This document shows, piece after piece, positions 39,573 through 48,990 of a stretch of DNA of 64,000 bases. The translations under genes were made by a program, and so were the position numbers. Numbering within the stretch: position 1 is the stretch's first letter; each line of letters opens with the position of its first letter. Origin of the DNA: Paraburkholderia sp. NMBU_R16 (GTDB lineage: Bacteria; Pseudomonadota; Gammaproteobacteria; Burkholderiales; Burkholderiaceae). The DNA lies in the NCBI RefSeq assembly GCF_013282575.1, contig NZ_JAAAYE010000020.1, positions 1 to 64,000 on the forward strand. The letters run 5' to 3'. Under the pieces are notes generated by a model. That model worked only from the letters and a program-made list of their open reading frames with translations. It was not told the DNA's origin and searched no databases.

Positions 39573-41915
39573 TCAGCGCTGCTTCAATTTCGCGAATGCG
39601 GCCGCCATCGCGCCCGCCGGTTGCTCGTCGCGCGTACGCTGGCCACGCATGACCGTGTTGCGTCCGTTTCCGTTCGCCTGGCCTGCGCTGCGCTCGCCGG
39701 TCGGGCCGCCGCTGCGCACGGGAGCCGCATCGTCGGCCAGTCGCATCGTCAGCGCGATGCGCTGACGCTTCACATCCACATCGAGGACCTTGACCTTCAC
39801 GACTTGGCCTGCTTTCACGACTTCGTGCGGATCCTTCACGAATTTGGTCGACAGGGCCGAGACGTGCACGAGGCCGTCCTGATGCACGCCGATATCGACG
39901 AACGCCCCAAACGCCGCGACGTTCGTCACCACGCCTTCGAGGACCATGCCCGGTGCGAGATCGGAGATCTTCTCGACGCCTTCGCGGAAAGTCGCGGTCT
40001 TGAACTCGGGCCGCGGATCGCGGCCGGGCTTCTCGAGCTCAGCGAGGATATCGCGTATGGTCGGCAAGCCGAAGCGCTCGTCGACGAACTCGGCCGGGCT
40101 TAGACCGGCGAGGGCCTCGCGATTGCCGAGCACCACGTCGATGTCCTTGCGAATCTTCGCGAGAATCCGTTCGACGACGGGATAGGCCTCGGGGTGCACC
40201 GACGATCGATCGAGCGGATTTTCGCCACCGTTGATACGCAGGAAGCCGGCCGCCAACTCGTAGGTCTTGTCGCCAAGACGTGGGACCTTGCGCAGATGCT
40301 CTCGCGATGGAAAGGGACCGTTGGCATCGCGGAACTCGACGATGTTGCGAGCGAGCGTGGCATTCAGGCCCGAGACACGAGCGAGCAGGGCGATCGAAGC
40401 GGTATTCGCATCGACCCCGACCGCGTTCACGCAGTCTTCGACAACGGCATCGAGCGAGCGGGCGAGTTCGCGCTGATTGACGTCATGCTGGTATTGGCCG
40501 ACTCCGATCGCTTTCGGCTCGATCTTGACGAGTTCGGCGAGCGGATCCTGCAGACGACGGGCAATCGAGACGGCACCGCGCAGCGAGACATCGAGATCGG
40601 GGAATTCCTTGGCCGCCAGCTCCGAGGCCGAGTAGACCGACGCACCCGCCTCGGATACGACGATTTTCTGAAGCTTCAGCTCGGGATGGCGGCTGATGAG
40701 CTCGCTCGCCAACTTATCGGTCTCGCGCGACGCCGTGCCATTACCGATGCTGATCAGCTCCGCTTGCGTTTGCGCGGCAATGCGCGCAAGTTTCGCGAGC
40801 GAGCCGTCCCAGTCGCGGCGCGGCTCGTGCGGGTAGATCGTATCCGTTGCCAGCAGCTTGCCCGTCCGGTCGACGACCGCGACTTTCACACCCGTGCGCA
40901 GACCCGGGTCGAGCCCGATCACGGCCTTGGGGCCGGCCGGCGCGGCCAGCAACAGGTCTTTGAGATTGCGGGCGAAAACGCGAATGGCTTCATGCTCCGC
41001 GGTTTCGCGCAGTTGCGTCAGCAGTTCGTTCTCGAGATGGGGCTGGACTTTCACGCGCCAGCACCAGCGGCAGACATCGGCGAGCCATTTATCGGCCGCG
41101 CGCCCCTGGTTCGCGATGCCGACGTGACGCGCGATCATGGCTTCGCATGGGTGCGGCACTTCGGCGTCCAGCTCAGCGCCGAGCCCGAGCTTGACCATCA
41201 GGATGCCGGCGTTGCGCCCGCGGAAAAGCGCCAGCGCGCGGTGCGACGGCACGGTTTTCAGCGTCTCGGAGTAGTCGTAGTAGTCGCGGAACTTCTCGCC
41301 TTCTTCGTTCTCTTTGCCGGCGACGACCGTCGACGAAACGATGCCGCGCTCTTGCAGGTATTCACGCAGCCTGCCGAGCAGTTCGGCGCGCTCTCCGAAC
41401 TGCTCGGACAGAATGTCGCGCGCGCCGTCGAGTGCGGCCTTGACATCCGCCACGCCTTTTTCGGCATCGACGTACCGGGCGGCCTCCTGTTGCGGATCGA
41501 GACGCGGGTCCTCGAGCAGCGCCTGCGCGAGCGGCTCCAGCCCGGCTTCGCGCGCAATTTGCGCGCGCGTGCGACGCTTCGGCTTATAGGGCAGATACAG
41601 GTCTTCGAGCGCTTGCTTGCTGTCGGCCGCGACGATCGCGGTGTGCAACTCGTCGGTCAGCTTGCCTTGCTCTTCGATGCTCGCGAGGATGGTGGCGCGG
41701 CGCTCTTCCATCTCGCGCAGGTAAAGCAGCCGCTCTTCGAGCTGACGAAGCTGCGTATCGTCGAGATTGCCGGTGACTTCCTTGCGGTAGCGCGCGATGA
41801 ACGGGACGGTTGCGCCTTCGTCGAGCAGTTGTACGGCGGCCGCGACCTGGCGCGGCTGAACAGTCAATTCGGTGGCGATGCGCTGTACGATCTTCAGTGC
41901 TACGGTGTCCGTCAT
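39573..41915 (-). CDS. tex: Tex-family transcription accessory / RNA-binding protein
   Basis: 780 residues. The N-terminal helical Tex domain ([20 protein letters not shown]), a YqgF/RNase H-like core ([20 protein letters not shown]), helix-hairpin-helix segments ([20 protein letters not shown]) and a C-terminal S1 domain ([19 protein letters not shown]) match Tex. Tex binds nucleic acids and affects toxin gene expression in Bordetella; its general role is not settled. A variable Gly/Arg/Asn tail follows the S1 domain. I start at ATG 41915 ([17 protein letters not shown]); the 41 extra codons upstream lack family resemblance. Confidence 0.95.
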   Translation of the reverse strand: MTDTVALKIVQRIATELTVQPRQVAAAVQLLDEGATVPFIARYRKEVTGNLDDTQLRQLEERLLYLREMEERRATILASIEEQGKLTDELHTAIVAADSKQALEDLYLPYKPKRRTRAQIAREAGLEPLAQALLEDPRLDPQQEAARYVDAEKGVADVKAALDGARDILSEQFGERAELLGRLREYLQERGIVSSTVVAGKENEEGEKFRDYYDYSETLKTVPSHRALALFRGRNAGILMVKLGLGAELDAEVPHPCEAMIARHVGIANQGRAADKWLADVCRWCWRVKVQPHLENELLTQLRETAEHEAIRVFARNLKDLLLAAPAGPKAVIGLDPGLRTGVKVAVVDRTGKLLATDTIYPHEPRRDWDGSLAKLARIAAQTQAELISIGNGTASRETDKLASELISRHPELKLQKIVVSEAGASVYSASELAAKEFPDLDVSLRGAVSIARRLQDPLAELVKIEPKAIGVGQYQHDVNQRELARSLDAVVEDCVNAVGVDANTASIALLARVSGLNATLARNIVEFRDANGPFPSREHLRKVPRLGDKTYELAAGFLRINGGENPLDRSSVHPEAYPVVERILAKIRKDIDVVLGNREALAGLSPAEFVDERFGLPTIRDILAELEKPGRDPRPEFKTATFREGVEKISDLAPGMVLEGVVTNVAAFGAFVDIGVHQDGLVHVSALSTKFVKDPHEVVKAGQVVKVKVLDVDVKRQRIALTMRLADDAAPVRSGGPTGERSAGQANGNGRNTVMRGQRTRDEQPAGAMAAAFAKLKQR

Positions 41916-42066
41916 AGAGGCGTTGGGCTGCAGGGCCGTGCGGGCCGCGCCGAGCCGCGTGAAACGGGGCCGAAATAGGTCCGAAGCAGCTGCAAGGCGG
42001 GTGCGAAGCCGGGTTGCTGGAGCGGCGCATTTTGCCATAAATGATCGGCGGCGAATCCCCGAGTGT

Positions 42067-42072
42067 TAGAAT
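42067..42072 (+). promoter_or_regulatory. TAGAAT element just before the coiled-coil protein gene
   Basis: The hexamer ends seven bases before the ATG at 42080, the same near-leaderless geometry as at dnaX and surE. No clear Shine-Dalgarno lies between. Confidence 0.35.
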
Positions 42073-42079
42073 TTCGCTC

Positions 42080-42925
42080 ATGTTCCAGTCCCTGTCCAAC
42101 ACGTTGCAGACTTCCCGTTTTCCCGCCTTCGTGCGCGCTGCCGGATTGGCCGCGGCGATCGTCGTTTGTCCGCTCGCGCTGGCGGCGCAACCGTCGGTGG
42201 CCGAAGGGTCTTCCGCTGGTTCTTCGCCGCAGCGCGTCGATGGGACGGCAGGCAAGCCCGAGGCGCAAGCCTCGGCGAATGCCGCGGCCACGAGCGATTT
42301 CGACGCGCGTCAAAAGGCGCTCGATGAACGCGGGGCTCAGAACGATTACGCGTACGGCGTGGCCGTGCACGATTGCTATTCGAAATTCTTCGTGAACGCG
42401 TGCCTCGGGCGCGCGCGCGACAAAATGCGCGCCGTGCAGGCCCGCATCCAGGCCGAGCAGCTCGCGCTCAACGGCGAACGGCGCGCGGCGCACGCGCAGG
42501 AGCGGGATCAGCGCGAGGCGTTGAAGGCGGCGAGCGAGGCTGCCGACGCGCCGCAACGGGCCGCAGCGGATGCGCGCAACGCCGAGGCGTTCGAGGACAA
42601 GCAGCGCCAGCATGCGCTCGACGAGGCGCGCCGAGGAGCGCAAGCGCCGGAGCGCGCCGCGAATCAAGCGGCATACGATCGCAAACAGGCCGACTATCGG
42701 CGCAAGCTCGACGATGCGCGGCGCCAGGCGGCGCAAGATGCGCGCGAGCGCGCCGAGCGCGCGCAGCGCTTCGAACAGAAGCAGACGGATGCCGCGCAGC
42801 ACAAGGCGGACGTGGAGGCGCGCCAGAAGCAGGCGGCGCAAAAAGCGCAGGAAAAACAGCAGGAGCAGTTGCAGCAGCAGGAGCAGCAAAAGCAGTTGCA
42901 AAAGGAGCAGCAGGAGAGCGACTGA
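42080..42925 (+). CDS. Uncharacterised exported coiled-coil protein
   Basis: 281 residues. A likely Sec signal peptide (cleaved near ALAAQ, residue 36) is followed by a small conserved-looking segment with two cysteines (C99, C108) in VAVHDCYSKFFVNACLGRAR that could form a disulfide in the periplasm. Then about 160 residues of Ala/Arg/Glu/Gln-rich charged coiled coil end in a Gln/Glu/Lys tail. I do not recognise a named family; related proteins appear to occur in Burkholderia, but that is from memory. Next to it is a DUF465 gene in the same direction. Function unknown; a structural or scaffolding periplasmic role is only a guess. Confidence 0.75.
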   Translation: MFQSLSNTLQTSRFPAFVRAAGLAAAIVVCPLALAAQPSVAEGSSAGSSPQRVDGTAGKPEAQASANAAATSDFDARQKALDERGAQNDYAYGVAVHDCYSKFFVNACLGRARDKMRAVQARIQAEQLALNGERRAAHAQERDQREALKAASEAADAPQRAAADARNAEAFEDKQRQHALDEARRGAQAPERAANQAAYDRKQADYRRKLDDARRQAAQDARERAERAQRFEQKQTDAAQHKADVEARQKQAAQKAQEKQQEQLQQQEQQKQLQKEQQESD

Positions 42926-43008
42926 CGCGACGCGTTTTTGCTGGACGGCAACCTCAGGTGAAGACCGCCGCGAGGCGGGCGAGCGCCTATCGACCGAGGA
43001 GGCGGACC

Positions 43009-43224
43009 ATGCGCGGCCATCACGCGATCACCACGAGCGCTTTACGCGACCGCATCGTGCAGTTGGAGTGGGAGCACAGTGAACTCGATCGCATGATCGA
43101 CAGATTGTCGGACTCATCGGATATTTCCGACCTCGAGCTGCGGCGCCTGAAAAAGCGCAAGCTCAAGGTCAAAGACAACATCATGCTGCTGCAATTGCAG
43201 CTTGAACCGGACAAGCACGCATGA
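43009..43224 (+). CDS. DUF465 (YdcH-like) small protein
   Basis: 71 residues forming one helical hairpin: LRDRIVQLEWEHSELDRMID ... LRRLKKRKLKVKDNIMLL. The LKKRKLxxKDxI ending is the hallmark of DUF465/YdcH. Function is unknown. A GAGGAGG site six bases before ATG 43009 supports the start. Longer upstream frames here belong to the shadow of the preceding gene. Confidence 0.9.
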   Translation: MRGHHAITTSALRDRIVQLEWEHSELDRMIDRLSDSSDISDLELRRLKKRKLKVKDNIMLLQLQLEPDKHA

Positions 43225-43286
43225 GCGACCGTCGGGCGGGCGCCGGCGCTGCGACTTGACGCCGGACGGAGCAGGAATCGCTTGCC

Positions 43287-45545
43287 TTGAATTCATCGCC
43301 GGATCAATCTTCGAACGCCGCGGGGCGCACCGGTGCACCGCAGCGAGACACTGCCATCGCATTGAGCGCGAAGCGCGGGGCCGAGCTCGACGCGATTTTC
43401 GCGGCCGACGGTGTGCTCGCCCGCGCCATCGACGGCTATAGGCCGCGAGCATCCCAGATCGAAATGGCGCGCGCCGTGGCGGCGACGATGGAAGCGTCGG
43501 CGCGCGCGCTCCCCGAGCCCGCGATGTTCGAGTTGCAGCGCCGGCCGGCGAGGCGCCTCTCGGGCGAGGGCAACCCGCAAGGCGGAGACCCGGGCAAAGT
43601 CGACGAGACCGGCAGCGTTTCGGACGGAGAAGACAGCGGCGAGAACACGCTGATCGTCGAGGCGGGCACGGGTACCGGGAAGACCTTTGCCTACCTTGTC
43701 CCCGCGATGCTCTGGGGCGGCAAGGTCGTCATTTCGACCGGTACGAAGCACTTGCAAGACCAGCTCTTCGCACGCGACATTCCGACCGTCCGCGACGCAC
43801 TCGCGGTGCCGGTCAGCGTCGCCATGCTCAAGGGGCGCGCCAACTACTTGTGCCACTACTACCTGCAGCGTACCGCCGATAACGGGCGGCTGCCTTCGCG
43901 GCAGGAGACGGCCTATTTGCAGGACATCGTCCGCTTTGCGAAGATCACGAAGTCGGGCGACAAGGCGGAGCTAGCGAGTGTGCCCGAGACGGCTCAGGTC
44001 TGGTCGATGGTGACTTCGACACGCGAAAACTGCCTCGGGCAGGAGTGTCCGAACTACAAGGACTGCTTCGTCATGCAGGCGCGCCGCGAGGCGCAGCAGG
44101 CCGATATCGTCGTCGTGAACCATCATCTGTTTTTCGCCGACATCATGTTGCGCGATACCGGCATGGCCGAGCTGTTGCCGACAGCCAATACGATCGTCTT
44201 CGACGAAGCGCATCAATTGCCGGAAACGGCCACCTTGTTTTTCGGCGAAACGCTTTCCACGGCGCAATTGCTCGAGCTCGCGCGCGACACGGTCGCCGAA
44301 GGGCTCGTCCATGCGCGCGATGCCGTGGAATGGGTCAAACTCGGCGCCGCGCTCGAGCGCGCGGCGCGCGACGTCCGGCTAACGTTCAGGGAAGATTCGC
44401 TGCGAGTCTCCGCGGCCCAGCTCGGCGAGACCCATCCGCTTTACGCGGCGCTCGATGCACTCGATGCGGCGCTCGATACGCTGGCTCAGGCACTGGCGGC
44501 ACAGGCCGAGCGCGCCGAATCGCTCGGTGCCTGCCTGCGGCGCGCCCGCGAGCTGCAGGATCAATTGGCGCGCTGGATCGCTGCGCCAACGCCTGCAGCC
44601 GACGCCGAACGAACCGCTTCGGCGAGCCGAGAGCCGAGAGCCGCGTCCGAGCATGCCGACGATCGCATTCACTGGGTCGAGGTGTTCTCGCACAGCGTTC
44701 AATTGCACGAGACCCCGCTTTCAGTGGCGCCCATTTTCGCGAAGCAGCGCGCAGGGGTGCCGAGGGCGTGGATCTTTACGTCGGCGACGCTTTCGGTTCG
44801 TGGCGATTTCACCCACTATGCGGCGCAGATGGGTCTCGACGCCAAGCGTTCGATGACGTTGCCGAGCCCGTTCGACTATGGCACGCAAGGGCTGCTTTAT
44901 GTGCCGCGCAATTTGCCGCAACCGTCGTCGCCGGCGTTTACCGATGCCGTCTTCGATGCGGCGCTGCCTGCCATCGAAGCGGCCGGCGGCGGCGTCTTCG
45001 TGCTCTGCACGACGCTGCGTGCCGTCGATCGCATCGCGGCCAAGCTGCGCGACGTCATCGAGACCCGTGGCTGGTCGACGCCGCTATTGACGCAGGGGGA
45101 CGCGAGCCGCACGGAATTGCTCGATCGTTTCCGTGCGTACGGCAATGCGATTCTCGTGGGCAGTCAAAGCTTCTGGGAGGGCGTCGATGTGCGCGGCGAT
45201 GCGCTGTCGCTCGTCGTCATCGACAAGTTGCCTTTCGCGCCACCCGACGATCCGGTGTTGTCGGCCCGGCTCGACGTCCTGACGAAGAAAGGTTTGAGCC
45301 CGTTCGCGGTCCATCAGGTACCGCAGGCCGTGATTACGCTGAAGCAAGGGGCGGGGCGGCTCATCCGGGCGGAAACCGATCGGGGCGTGTTGATGATCTG
45401 CGACACGCGCCTCGTCGAGAAGCCCTATGGCAAGCGCATCTGGCAGAGCCTGCCGCCGTTCAAGCGTACGCGCGAGATCGAAGTCGTGCGGGAGTTCTTT
45501 GCCGAGCCAACGCAGGATGCCGTACGCGACGCCGAAGCGTCATAG
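43287..45545 (+). CDS. DinG/YoaA-type ATP-dependent DNA helicase (XPD-like)
   Basis: 752 residues from a TTG at 43287. Q-motif region YRPRASQIEMA (51-61), Walker A EAGTGTGKT (125-133), four iron-sulfur cysteines (C189, C249, C254, C260), DEAH at 306-309 and a C-terminal helicase lobe ending with the GAGRLIRAETDRGVL motif. These make it a 5'-3' Fe-S helicase like YoaA/DinG, active on forked or R-loop DNA in repair. Unusually, about 50 residues rich in Gly, Glu, Pro and Ser (70-119) separate the Q motif from Walker A. A second low-complexity patch lies near 430-450. Confidence 0.93.
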   Translation: MNSSPDQSSNAAGRTGAPQRDTAIALSAKRGAELDAIFAADGVLARAIDGYRPRASQIEMARAVAATMEASARALPEPAMFELQRRPARRLSGEGNPQGGDPGKVDETGSVSDGEDSGENTLIVEAGTGTGKTFAYLVPAMLWGGKVVISTGTKHLQDQLFARDIPTVRDALAVPVSVAMLKGRANYLCHYYLQRTADNGRLPSRQETAYLQDIVRFAKITKSGDKAELASVPETAQVWSMVTSTRENCLGQECPNYKDCFVMQARREAQQADIVVVNHHLFFADIMLRDTGMAELLPTANTIVFDEAHQLPETATLFFGETLSTAQLLELARDTVAEGLVHARDAVEWVKLGAALERAARDVRLTFREDSLRVSAAQLGETHPLYAALDALDAALDTLAQALAAQAERAESLGACLRRARELQDQLARWIAAPTPAADAERTASASREPRAASEHADDRIHWVEVFSHSVQLHETPLSVAPIFAKQRAGVPRAWIFTSATLSVRGDFTHYAAQMGLDAKRSMTLPSPFDYGTQGLLYVPRNLPQPSSPAFTDAVFDAALPAIEAAGGGVFVLCTTLRAVDRIAAKLRDVIETRGWSTPLLTQGDASRTELLDRFRAYGNAILVGSQSFWEGVDVRGDALSLVVIDKLPFAPPDDPVLSARLDVLTKKGLSPFAVHQVPQAVITLKQGAGRLIRAETDRGVLMICDTRLVEKPYGKRIWQSLPPFKRTREIEVVREFFAEPTQDAVRDAEAS

Positions 45546-45598
45546 CCTTGCCGCAACAGCCGGATCGCTCAGTTGCATCCATTCGGTACACGCTGGGA

Positions 45599-45631
45599 GA
45601 GCGCGCCGCGTTGACGCGGCGGCGCTCGTTT
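45599..45631. terminator. Hairpin between the helicase gene and bamD
   Basis: GAGCGCGCCGCG (45599-45610) pairs with CGCGGCGGCGCTC (45615-45627) apart from one bulged base, with loop TTGA, followed by GTTT. It sits between convergent genes; the T-tract is weak, so function is likely but not certain. Confidence 0.6.
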
Positions 45632-45648
45632 CACCCCCGCGCGAATCT

Positions 45649-46533
45649 TCACCAGATCTGCCACCAGGCCTTCTTCGTGCCCGGACGCGGGCGACCCGTG
45701 ATATAGGGGCTGTCGGGGAATGTTGCCGCCAACACCCGGCGCGAATCTTCGGCGAGCTGCGGCTCATTGAGCTTCGTGTACGACAGCATCATCAAATGCA
45801 GCGCATCTTCGATCGCCGGCGCGTTCTTGTATTCCTTGAGCGCCCGCTGAGCACGGTTGATCGAAGCGACATAGGCGCCGCGCCGGTAGTAGTAGTCGGC
45901 CGCATGGACTTCATACGAGGCGAGAGCATTGACGATATAGCGCATGCGCGCCGCCGCATCGGGGGCGTATTTGCTATCCGGGTATTTGTCGACGACGATC
46001 TTGAACGCGTCATACGACTCGCGCAGCGATTTCGGATCGCGCTCGCTCATGTCCTGCCCGGAGAATCGTCCGAACAGACCGAGATCGTCATTGAAGTGGA
46101 TCATCCCTTTCAGATAGTACGCGTAGGCGACATCGGGATGATCGGGATGCAGCTTGATGAAGCGGTCGATAGCCTGGTCCGCCGCCGCCGCTTCGTTGTC
46201 TTTCCAGTTGCAGTACGCAACATTGATCTGAGCCTGTTGCGCGAAGTGGCCGAACGGATCGCGGCCTTGCAGCGCTTCGAAGTATTTCGCGCACTTGCCC
46301 CAGTCGCCACCCGTGAGGGCGTCTTGCGCCTCCGAGTATAATTTGTTGTTCGACCAGGTCACCGTCTCGTCGGTCTTTTGGGGCAGGCCGTGGCAACCCG
46401 TCACGATCAACGCCGCGGCCGCCAGCGAGAGGCTCGCTGCCGCGGGCCGGGCGGCGCGCCGGGCGGTGCTTTCGAGTGCGTGCCCGGCCGCGCGAATGGC
46501 CGATCGCATCATGGTGTTCGAGGCTTGCCGCAT
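45649..46533 (-). CDS. bamD: Outer-membrane assembly lipoprotein BamD
   Basis: 294 residues from ATG 46533 (a GTG at 46563 would add ten). The signal ends in the lipobox VTGC. The mature part has five TPR-like repeats with the BamD landmarks YSEAQDALTGGDWGKCAKYF, DRFIKLHPDHPDVAYAYYLK, GMIHFNDDLGLFGRFSGQDM and SERDPKSLRESYDAFK. BamD is the essential lipoprotein partner of BamA in outer-membrane protein insertion. It is divergent from rluD, as in many proteobacteria. Confidence 0.96.
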   Translation of the reverse strand: MRQASNTMMRSAIRAAGHALESTARRAARPAAASLSLAAAALIVTGCHGLPQKTDETVTWSNNKLYSEAQDALTGGDWGKCAKYFEALQGRDPFGHFAQQAQINVAYCNWKDNEAAAADQAIDRFIKLHPDHPDVAYAYYLKGMIHFNDDLGLFGRFSGQDMSERDPKSLRESYDAFKIVVDKYPDSKYAPDAAARMRYIVNALASYEVHAADYYYRRGAYVASINRAQRALKEYKNAPAIEDALHLMMLSYTKLNEPQLAEDSRRVLAATFPDSPYITGRPRPGTKKAWWQIW

Positions 46534-46580
46534 TTCTCCATGCTTCCTAGCTATCAGTCTCACTCAGTGACCCAGTTTTA

Positions 46581-47777
46581 ATGACCCGCAAAAGTCCTTC
46601 AGGCGCCGAGCCCGGCTCCAAAGATCGAAGCGCCGATTATAGCCGAAGCATTGACCGCGCCGACGCCCTCGGCGGTGCACTCACCGAGGGGGATCGCACA
46701 CGGCCGATGGCGAGCATCGCCGCGCCGGCCCCGCGCAGCGTCTGCGTGCCGGCAGCGCTTGCCGGCGAACGGCTCGACAAGGTGCTCGCCCGGGTATTCC
46801 CCGAGTTTTCCCGCAGCCGGTTGCAAACTTGGGTGGAGGCTGGTCGCGTACGTGTGAACGGCATGCCGTCGAAGGTGCGGCAAGCGGTGCCGCTCGATGC
46901 GGTGATCGAGCTCGAACCCGATCTGCTGCCCGAGCAACTGGCTTTTGCGCCCGAGCCGCTCGAACTCGACATCGTCTACGAGGACGATGCGCTCGTCGTC
47001 ATCGACAAACCGGCCGGACTCGTCGTTCATCCGGCCGCCGGCAATTGGAGCGGCACGATCCTGAACGGATTGCTGCATCGCTACGGCGAGGCCGCGGCCG
47101 GGCTGCCCCGTGCGGGGATCGTGCACCGGCTCGACAAGGACACCTCGGGACTGATGGTCGTCGCGCGCACGCTCGAAGCGCAGACGGACCTCGTTCGCCA
47201 ACTGCAGGCGCGCACGGTCAAGCGGCGTTACGTCGCGCTGGTCTGGGGCGCCACGCCGGACGAAGGTACGATCGACGCGCCGATCGGACGCGATCCCCGC
47301 GAGCGTAAGCGTATGGCCGTGGTTGCGGGGGCGTCGGGCAAGCCCGCGCGCACGCATTTTCGCCGGATCGATGAAACGCTTTGGCACCGGCAGCCCATCT
47401 CCGCGGTGCATTGCGATCTCGAGACGGGGCGCACGCATCAGATTCGTGTGCATTGCGCGCATATCGGGCATCCGCTGCTGGGCGATCCGCTTTACGGCAA
47501 CGCGCGCGGCAGGCGTTCGACCATTCCGTTGCCGGGTGGTTTTGCGCGACAGGCGCTGCATGCGTGGCGTCTCGGGCTCATTCATCCGGCAACAGGGCGC
47601 GCAATGCAGTGGCGCGCCGAAGTGCCGGCCGATATGGCGGAGCTCGCACGGGAATTGGGATTCGGCGCCGAGGCCGAGGTGCCGCTCGATGCAACGGACG
47701 CCGGATTCGACGAGGCCTGGCAAGCGGGCGAGTCCGTTACGTTCGAGTTCGATGACGCCGACGATGACCTCGAGTGA
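46581..47777 (+). CDS. rluD: 23S rRNA pseudouridine(1911/1915/1917) synthase RluD
   Basis: 398 residues. An S4 RNA-binding domain ([20 protein letters not shown], about 63-82) is followed by the catalytic domain with HRLDKDTSG (182-190, catalytic Asp185) and [19 protein letters not shown]. It makes three pseudouridines in helix 69 of 23S rRNA. The first 50 residues are not part of the usual fold; an internal ATG at 46707 ([12 protein letters not shown]) may be the true start. An acidic tail ends the protein. pgeF follows 49 bases later, a conserved pairing. Confidence 0.95.
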   Translation: MTRKSPSGAEPGSKDRSADYSRSIDRADALGGALTEGDRTRPMASIAAPAPRSVCVPAALAGERLDKVLARVFPEFSRSRLQTWVEAGRVRVNGMPSKVRQAVPLDAVIELEPDLLPEQLAFAPEPLELDIVYEDDALVVIDKPAGLVVHPAAGNWSGTILNGLLHRYGEAAAGLPRAGIVHRLDKDTSGLMVVARTLEAQTDLVRQLQARTVKRRYVALVWGATPDEGTIDAPIGRDPRERKRMAVVAGASGKPARTHFRRIDETLWHRQPISAVHCDLETGRTHQIRVHCAHIGHPLLGDPLYGNARGRRSTIPLPGGFARQALHAWRLGLIHPATGRAMQWRAEVPADMAELARELGFGAEAEVPLDATDAGFDEAWQAGESVTFEFDDADDDLE

Positions 47778-47826
47778 GGTCCCGCCATGCGCAATCGCTA
47801 ACGAAAACGAGAAGGGAAGGCTCAGA

Positions 47827-48657
47827 ATGAATCGCGCGGAATTGACGCAGGCCGATTGCGTGGTGCCCTCGTGGCAAGTATCGCCGCGTGTGCGGGCACT
47901 CGTGACGACGCGCGCGGGCGGCGTCAGTCTGCCGCCCTATGGACGCTTCGCCGAAGGCGTCGAGCAGCATGGCGGCCTGAACCTTGGGTTGCATACCGGG
48001 GACGATCCGGAGCGGGTCGCGGAAAATCGCGCGCGGCTCGCGGCGCTGACCGGCGCGCGCGTGGCCTGGCTCGATCAGGTCCACGGCGATGCGGTGGCGA
48101 GCGCGCAGGACGCGGTGGCATCGGCGCAGCCCTTGCTCGCCGATGCGTGCGTCACGGCTGCGACGGGGCTGGCGTGTACGGTGATGGTGGCCGATTGTCT
48201 GCCGGTGCTGCTTTGCGATCCGGCAGGCCGCGCGGTCGGTGCGGCACACGCGGGGTGGCGGGGTCTGGCGGCCGGTGTAGTCGAAAAGGCGGCTGAGCGC
48301 GTGGCGCAGCTGGCCGGGATTCCTACGGCTTCGCTGCATGCCTGGCTCGGTCCGGCCATCGGCCCGCGGGCTTTCGAGGTTGGCGCCGAGGTACGCGACG
48401 CGTTCATGCAGGGTGCCGGCGATGCCCGAGACGCGGAGGCCACGGTGCGAGCGTTCGTACCTCGCGAGAACGCGCCGGGCAAGTATTGGGCCGATCTTTA
48501 TGCGTTGGCGCGCTTACGGCTGGCCCGGCTGGGTCTGGCGCAAGTGGGCGGCGGCGGGGCGTGCACGGTCACCGAGCGCGAGCGGTTCTACTCGTTTCGC
48601 CGCGACGGCAGGACGGGGCGCATGGCCGCGCTGATCTGGCTTGCCGATCGAGCGTAA
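47827..48657 (+). CDS. pgeF: Peptidoglycan editing factor PgeF (YfiH/DUF152)
   Basis: 276 residues from ATG 47827, which has an AAGGGAAGG ribosome-binding site. The multicopper-oxidase-like YfiH motifs LVTTRAGGVS, LDQVHGD, MVADCLPVLLCD and AAHAGWRGLAAGV provide the zinc-binding Cys and His residues. E. coli YfiH removes wrongly incorporated residues from peptidoglycan precursors, and related proteins act as purine nucleoside phosphorylases or laccases. Downstream of rluD as in many genomes. Confidence 0.93.
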   Translation: MNRAELTQADCVVPSWQVSPRVRALVTTRAGGVSLPPYGRFAEGVEQHGGLNLGLHTGDDPERVAENRARLAALTGARVAWLDQVHGDAVASAQDAVASAQPLLADACVTAATGLACTVMVADCLPVLLCDPAGRAVGAAHAGWRGLAAGVVEKAAERVAQLAGIPTASLHAWLGPAIGPRAFEVGAEVRDAFMQGAGDARDAEATVRAFVPRENAPGKYWADLYALARLRLARLGLAQVGGGGACTVTERERFYSFRRDGRTGRMAALIWLADRA

Positions 48658-48809
48658 CGGCAGCAGCAATGCGCTGCACAAAGATGTAGCGCACGAACGC
48701 CGCTGGCGGTCCGTGCGCTGGCGGACGCCCGGCGACAGCCGGGAGCGGCCGACGCATGCAACGCCAAGCCGGGCCGGAGGCTCGGCCCGATCAATCGATA
48801 TCGGGAAAA

Positions 48810-48829
48810 CGATAATAAAAAACTTATCG
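48810..48829. promoter_or_regulatory. Inverted repeat CGATAA-N8-TTATCG upstream of the phaC promoter
   Basis: Perfect 6-bp arms with an all-A/T-rich centre, 26 bases upstream of the -35 box. Symmetry suggests a protein-binding site; the protein is unknown. Confidence 0.4.
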
Positions 48830-48854
48830 CGGTGCGGCAAAATCGGCCCAAGCA

Positions 48855-48884
48855 TTGACATATTTTGCGCCTGGGAGACAGAAT
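48855..48884 (+). promoter_or_regulatory. Probable sigma-70 promoter of phaC
   Basis: A perfect TTGACA (48855-48860) is followed after 18 bp by CAGAAT (48879-48884). From memory, the Cupriavidus necator phaC promoter has the same TTGACA and 18-bp spacing. The expected start is about 100 bases before the phaC ATG. Confidence 0.7.
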
Positions 48885-48990
48885 GGCCGCTCGCAAGGGT
48901 GAGCGCATGAAGGTCATGAGGGTTCGCCCCGACCGCGCTTCACACCCGCCTTTCAACCAGTCTTCCGAGACTCACCGGTCATAAGCGGGT

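Larger units (their letters stand above)
48658..48990. other. Upstream regulatory region of the pha cluster
   Basis: 333 bases without a gene. It holds a GC hairpin (CGGGCCG 48770-48776 with CGGCCCG 48783-48789), an AT-rich block with the inverted repeat CGATAA-N8-TTATCG (48810-48829), the probable phaC promoter (48855-48884) and a leader of about 100 bases. I see no open reading frame worth calling. Confidence 0.6.

Noticed and set aside
42373-43224. 283-codon plus-strand frame spanning the coiled-coil gene and the DUF465 gene
   Set aside because: Only the last 71 codons, with their own ribosome-binding site, match a family; the rest is a shifted frame of the preceding gene.
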